NCBI GenBank assembly: GCA_022866585.1 | Contig: JALHUP010000277.1 | Coordinates: forward strand, 1 to 5,497 | DNA from: Candidatus Zixiibacteriota bacterium | GTDB taxonomy: Bacteria > Zixibacteria > MSB-5A5 > SM1-73 | Direction of reading: 5' to 3' | Length of the DNA stretch: 5,497 bases | In this document: in pieces, positions 4,682 to 5,497 of the stretch | How positions within the stretch are numbered: the stretch's first letter is position 1 | Layout of the letters: each line of letters starts with the position of its first letter | Program-made: the position numbers and the translations under genes | Notes under the pieces: generated by a model | What the model was told of the DNA's origin: nothing | Seen by the model: the letters and a program-made list of their open reading frames with translations, nothing else | The model's database searches: none

Positions 4682-5497
4682 TGGCGTCTGTCTCCGGGGT
4701 GAGGGGAGTGGTGGGAAAAAGCTTAACCCCCGAGCTTCTGGCAAAATATTCCTCAGCTTTCGGCAACCTTTGTAAATCCGGTGAACTAAATGATCGTCCT
4801 AAAGTGCTTTTAGGAAGAGATTCCAGGACATCCGGAGAGATGTGCCGAGTTGCAGTCCTCTCTGGACTTTTAGCGACCGGATGCGAGGTGATTGATTTAG
4901 GCATCTGTCCCACTCCCACTCTCCAGATAGCAGCGGAGGGACTTGTGGCAAATGGTGGGATAATCATTACCGCCAGCCATAACCCCATCCAGTGGAACGG
5001 CCTTAAATTCATCGGCTCAAATGGAACGTTTCTTGGCGAAAGGGAAGCTAAAAAGCTTTTTGATTTGGTTAAAAATGATAAAATCACTTATCAACCTTGG
5101 AGTGGATTGGGAAAAGTTAAATCCGACCATAGCTGGATACAAAAACATATTCAAAAGATCCTTAAATTAAAATACATTGACGTCAAGAAGATAAAAAGAA
5201 AAAAATTGAAGGTGGTTTTGGATTGCTGTAATGGGGCCGGAGGAACAATCTCCCCAGGTTTGTTAAGGGCATTAGGATGCCAAGTGATTGAGCTTTTCTG
5301 TAATCCCGACGGGAATTTTGCTCATAATCCAGAACCTCTTCCCGAAAACTTAGTTTCGCTTTGCCGGGCAGTGAAGAAAAACAAAGCCGATATCGGCTTT
5401 GCTAACGATCCGGATGTGGATAGACTAGCTATGGTTTCGGACCTGGGTATTCCTTTAGGTGAAGAGGCGACTTTAGCTTTGGCAACGGAATTCATCT
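4666..5497 (+). CDS. Phosphohexomutase (PMM/PGM/GlmM family), 3' end outside the window
   Basis: The frame is open to the window edge, giving 277 of roughly 450 expected residues: domains I and II and the start of III. MASVSGVRGVVGKSLTPEL is the family N-terminus. GRDSRTSG (50-57) is the conserved phosphate-loop region. TASHNP (102-107) carries the phosphoserine Ser104 that passes phosphate between C1 and C6 of the sugar. DPDVDR (248-253) is the Mg-binding loop, with Asp248, Asp250 and Asp252; Val251 replaces the usual Ala. GEEATLALATEF begins the sugar-selecting region. The part that best separates mannose, glucose and glucosamine enzymes lies beyond the window, so the substrate is left open. 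The ATG at 4666 is preferred because relatives begin MxxxLMxSxSGIRG; the ATG at 4681, touching the ATP-grasp stop, is the alternative. Neither has a strong ribosome site, consistent with coupling to the upstream gene. Products of such enzymes feed LPS, peptidoglycan or glycan synthesis. Confidence 0.93.
   Translation, partial: MQKDLMASVSGVRGVVGKSLTPELLAKYSSAFGNLCKSGELNDRPKVLLGRDSRTSGEMCRVAVLSGLLATGCEVIDLGICPTPTLQIAAEGLVANGGIIITASHNPIQWNGLKFIGSNGTFLGEREAKKLFDLVKNDKITYQPWSGLGKVKSDHSWIQKHIQKILKLKYIDVKKIKRKKLKVVLDCCNGAGGTISPGLLRALGCQVIELFCNPDGNFAHNPEPLPENLVSLCRAVKKNKADIGFANDPDVDRLAMVSDLGIPLGEEATLALATEFI

Noticed and set aside
4647..5087. Minus-strand open frame of 146 codons across the mutase start
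   Set aside because: It runs antisense to conserved mutase motifs including the phosphoserine loop; it is a shadow frame with no domain of its own.
1..5497. CRISPR array, tRNA, rRNA or insertion sequence
   Set aside because: No spaced identical repeats, no tRNA-like cloverleaf or rRNA signature and no transposase motifs were seen on either strand.
3743..5497. A novel defence island formed by HicBA, ATP-grasp and SPFH genes
   Set aside because: The genes are separated by long gaps with separate candidate promoters and fit envelope functions; only HicBA is a TA system, and nothing links the others to defence.

Overview
The window is 5.5 kb of what looks like a Gram-negative (diderm) chromosome. 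All seven supported genes are on the + strand. Three products belong in or on the outer membrane: an LptE-like LPS-assembly lipoprotein, a PorV/PorQ-family beta-barrel and a lipoprotein-anchored SPFH protein. PorV/PorQ proteins are best known from the Bacteroidetes/FCB side of the tree. An uncultivated FCB-like lineage is therefore my best guess, but this is inference from family content and the taxon cannot be fixed from this sequence.

Layout. At 1-505 there is a type II toxin-antitoxin pair in antitoxin-first order: hicB, cut by the window edge, then hicA, overlapping it by 11 nt. An LptE-like gene (517-1083) begins 11 nt after hicA stops, so it may be read from the TA transcript. A gap (1084-1318) holds a degenerate 7-bp tandem repeat, a candidate promoter with a dyad on its -35 box and a leader with a strong hairpin. 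It leads to the PorV/PorQ-like gene (1319-2263). The next gap (2264-2592) holds a weak terminator and a patch of palindromic intergenic repeats, including two REP-like hairpins facing each other with compensated stem differences. Then come the SPFH/prohibitin lipoprotein gene (2593-3393) and an AT-rich gap (3394-3742) with a 24-bp palindrome, a consensus -10 box and two mutually exclusive hairpins. The window ends with a tight pair: an ATP-grasp enzyme of unknown substrate (3743-4681) overlapping by 16 nt a phosphohexomutase gene (4666 to beyond the window end).

How they fit together. LptE, the PorV/PorQ barrel, the SPFH lipoprotein and a sugar-phosphate mutase all fit cell-envelope biogenesis. 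The long gaps suggest several transcription units rather than one operon. Only hicB-hicA (perhaps with lptE) and the ATP-grasp/phosphomutase pair look tightly coupled.

The least ordinary features are these: the hydrophobic core of the LptE signal peptide is encoded entirely by a nine-unit degenerate heptanucleotide repeat; the REP-like pair at 2380-2469 shows covariation; an ATP-grasp enzyme has two cysteines in its glycine-rich loop and is coupled to a phosphomutase; and its leader can fold in two exclusive ways. I found no CRISPR array, rRNA, tRNA or insertion sequence.
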